DNA of 64,000 nt from Diadema setosum (lineage: Eukaryota; Echinodermata; Echinoidea; Diadematoida; Diadematidae). This document shows, in pieces, positions 63,497 through 64,000 of the stretch (within the stretch, counting starts at the first letter, position 1; each line of letters starts with the position of its first letter). The DNA lies in contig CM067075.1 of NCBI GenBank assembly GCA_033980235.1, positions 12,188,292-12,252,291 on the forward strand. The letters run 5' to 3'. The notes beneath the pieces were generated by a model, which had not been told where the DNA came from, searched no databases, and saw only the letters and a program-made list of their open reading frames with translations. Made by a program: the position numbers and the translations under genes.

Positions 63497-63855
63497 CTGC
63501 AAAGACGGCAAATTATGTAGGCGAACATAATTTTAGAACAATAGTTATTAGAAACAATAACACAACAACATGGAACATCTGAAACTCGTGATTATGGGGA
63601 GGTAAGCAACACTATGTATGTTATGTCTTCTATATTCTGAACCCTGTCGTTGAAATGACATGTACATAAAACTCTGAAGCCAGATTGTATTTCTTGAGTG
63701 TAAAGGAGATATAACTTTTTTGACACGACAAAACAATCGTCATAACAGGGAGGGGATAAGTTGCAGACATATATCGTAATCTCTGCATGGTTTATGCTTG
63801 AAAATTATTGTATAATGCTCTGCGTTTGTACTATCCTGTGGGTCACTGATATCGT

Positions 63856-64000
63856 TTAAAGGGATGGTATAGCTTTGGCTGAGACTTTTCCTCAGGTTTC
63901 AAGCTTTTTTGATGACATAGTGAGAAATTTCTTATGATTATGTAAGATATATGAAAATGTAAGAGTTCATGTAATTCGAAGAGGAATTGATCGTTTATAT
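63856..64000. mobile_element. MITE starting TTAAAGGGATGGTA, cut by window end
   Basis: TTAAAGGGATGGTATAG is the complement of the CATTCCTTTAA end at 59.08 kb, and AAGAGGAATTGATCGTTTAT matches the inner block of the same family. The rest lies outside the window. Confidence 0.55.

Overview
The window is metazoan nuclear DNA: AT-rich, with many short exons bounded by GT-AG introns, microsatellites and small DNA transposons. The combination of discoidin (F5/8 type C), VWC and TIL modules with giant Thr-rich linkers, plus the repeat families, suggests a marine invertebrate deuterostome. An echinoderm, perhaps a sea urchin, is my best guess, but nothing in the window proves it.

Essentially everything codes on the minus strand for one giant gene that runs off both ends, so neither start codon nor stop codon is present. 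I could place about 85 coding segments (two of them probable micro-exon relics), about 11.6 kb of coding sequence or roughly 3,870 residues. Splice phases agree from exon to exon. In the mRNA direction (high to low coordinates) there are three parts. (1) From 63.5 to 19.1 kb, twelve tandem cassettes, called A to L here. Each has a two-exon, two-cysteine, discoidin-like domain: a 'Cys-Tyr-Glu-Pro' exon ending in a Ser-Gly tract, then a 'Gly-Glu-Val-Thr' exon ending in Tyr-Gly-Cys. Between domains lie one to five short Thr/Pro-rich exons. (2) From 17.1 to 7.6 kb, a non-repeated block of VWC, TIL, VWC, TIL/VWC and one genuine F5/8C domain, reminiscent of hemocytin/hemolectin and SCO-spondin. (3) From 7.1 to 0.2 kb, three single-exon discoidin-like domains alternating with Thr-rich mucin exons, one of 294 residues.

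The likely product is a secreted, heavily glycosylated multidomain matrix, mucus or adhesive protein. The Thr/Pro linkers look like O-glycosylation stalks, and the acidic Ser-Gly tract in every cassette looks like a glycosaminoglycan attachment site. All linker exons are phase 1-1, so any can be lost or skipped without a frameshift. The two halves of each domain are phase 1-0 and 0-1, so they must travel together.

Cassettes H, I and J are complete seven-exon units with similar introns, which points to recent segmental duplication. Introns carry TTAA-flanked piggyBac-like MITEs (one containing a nested 2-kb hairpin-ended element), a MITE with a 9-bp target duplication whose empty site survives in the sister cassette, a 97-bp x 7 satellite, a 5'-truncated CR1/L2-like LINE and several tRNA-derived SINE-like pieces. 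I see no plus-strand gene.
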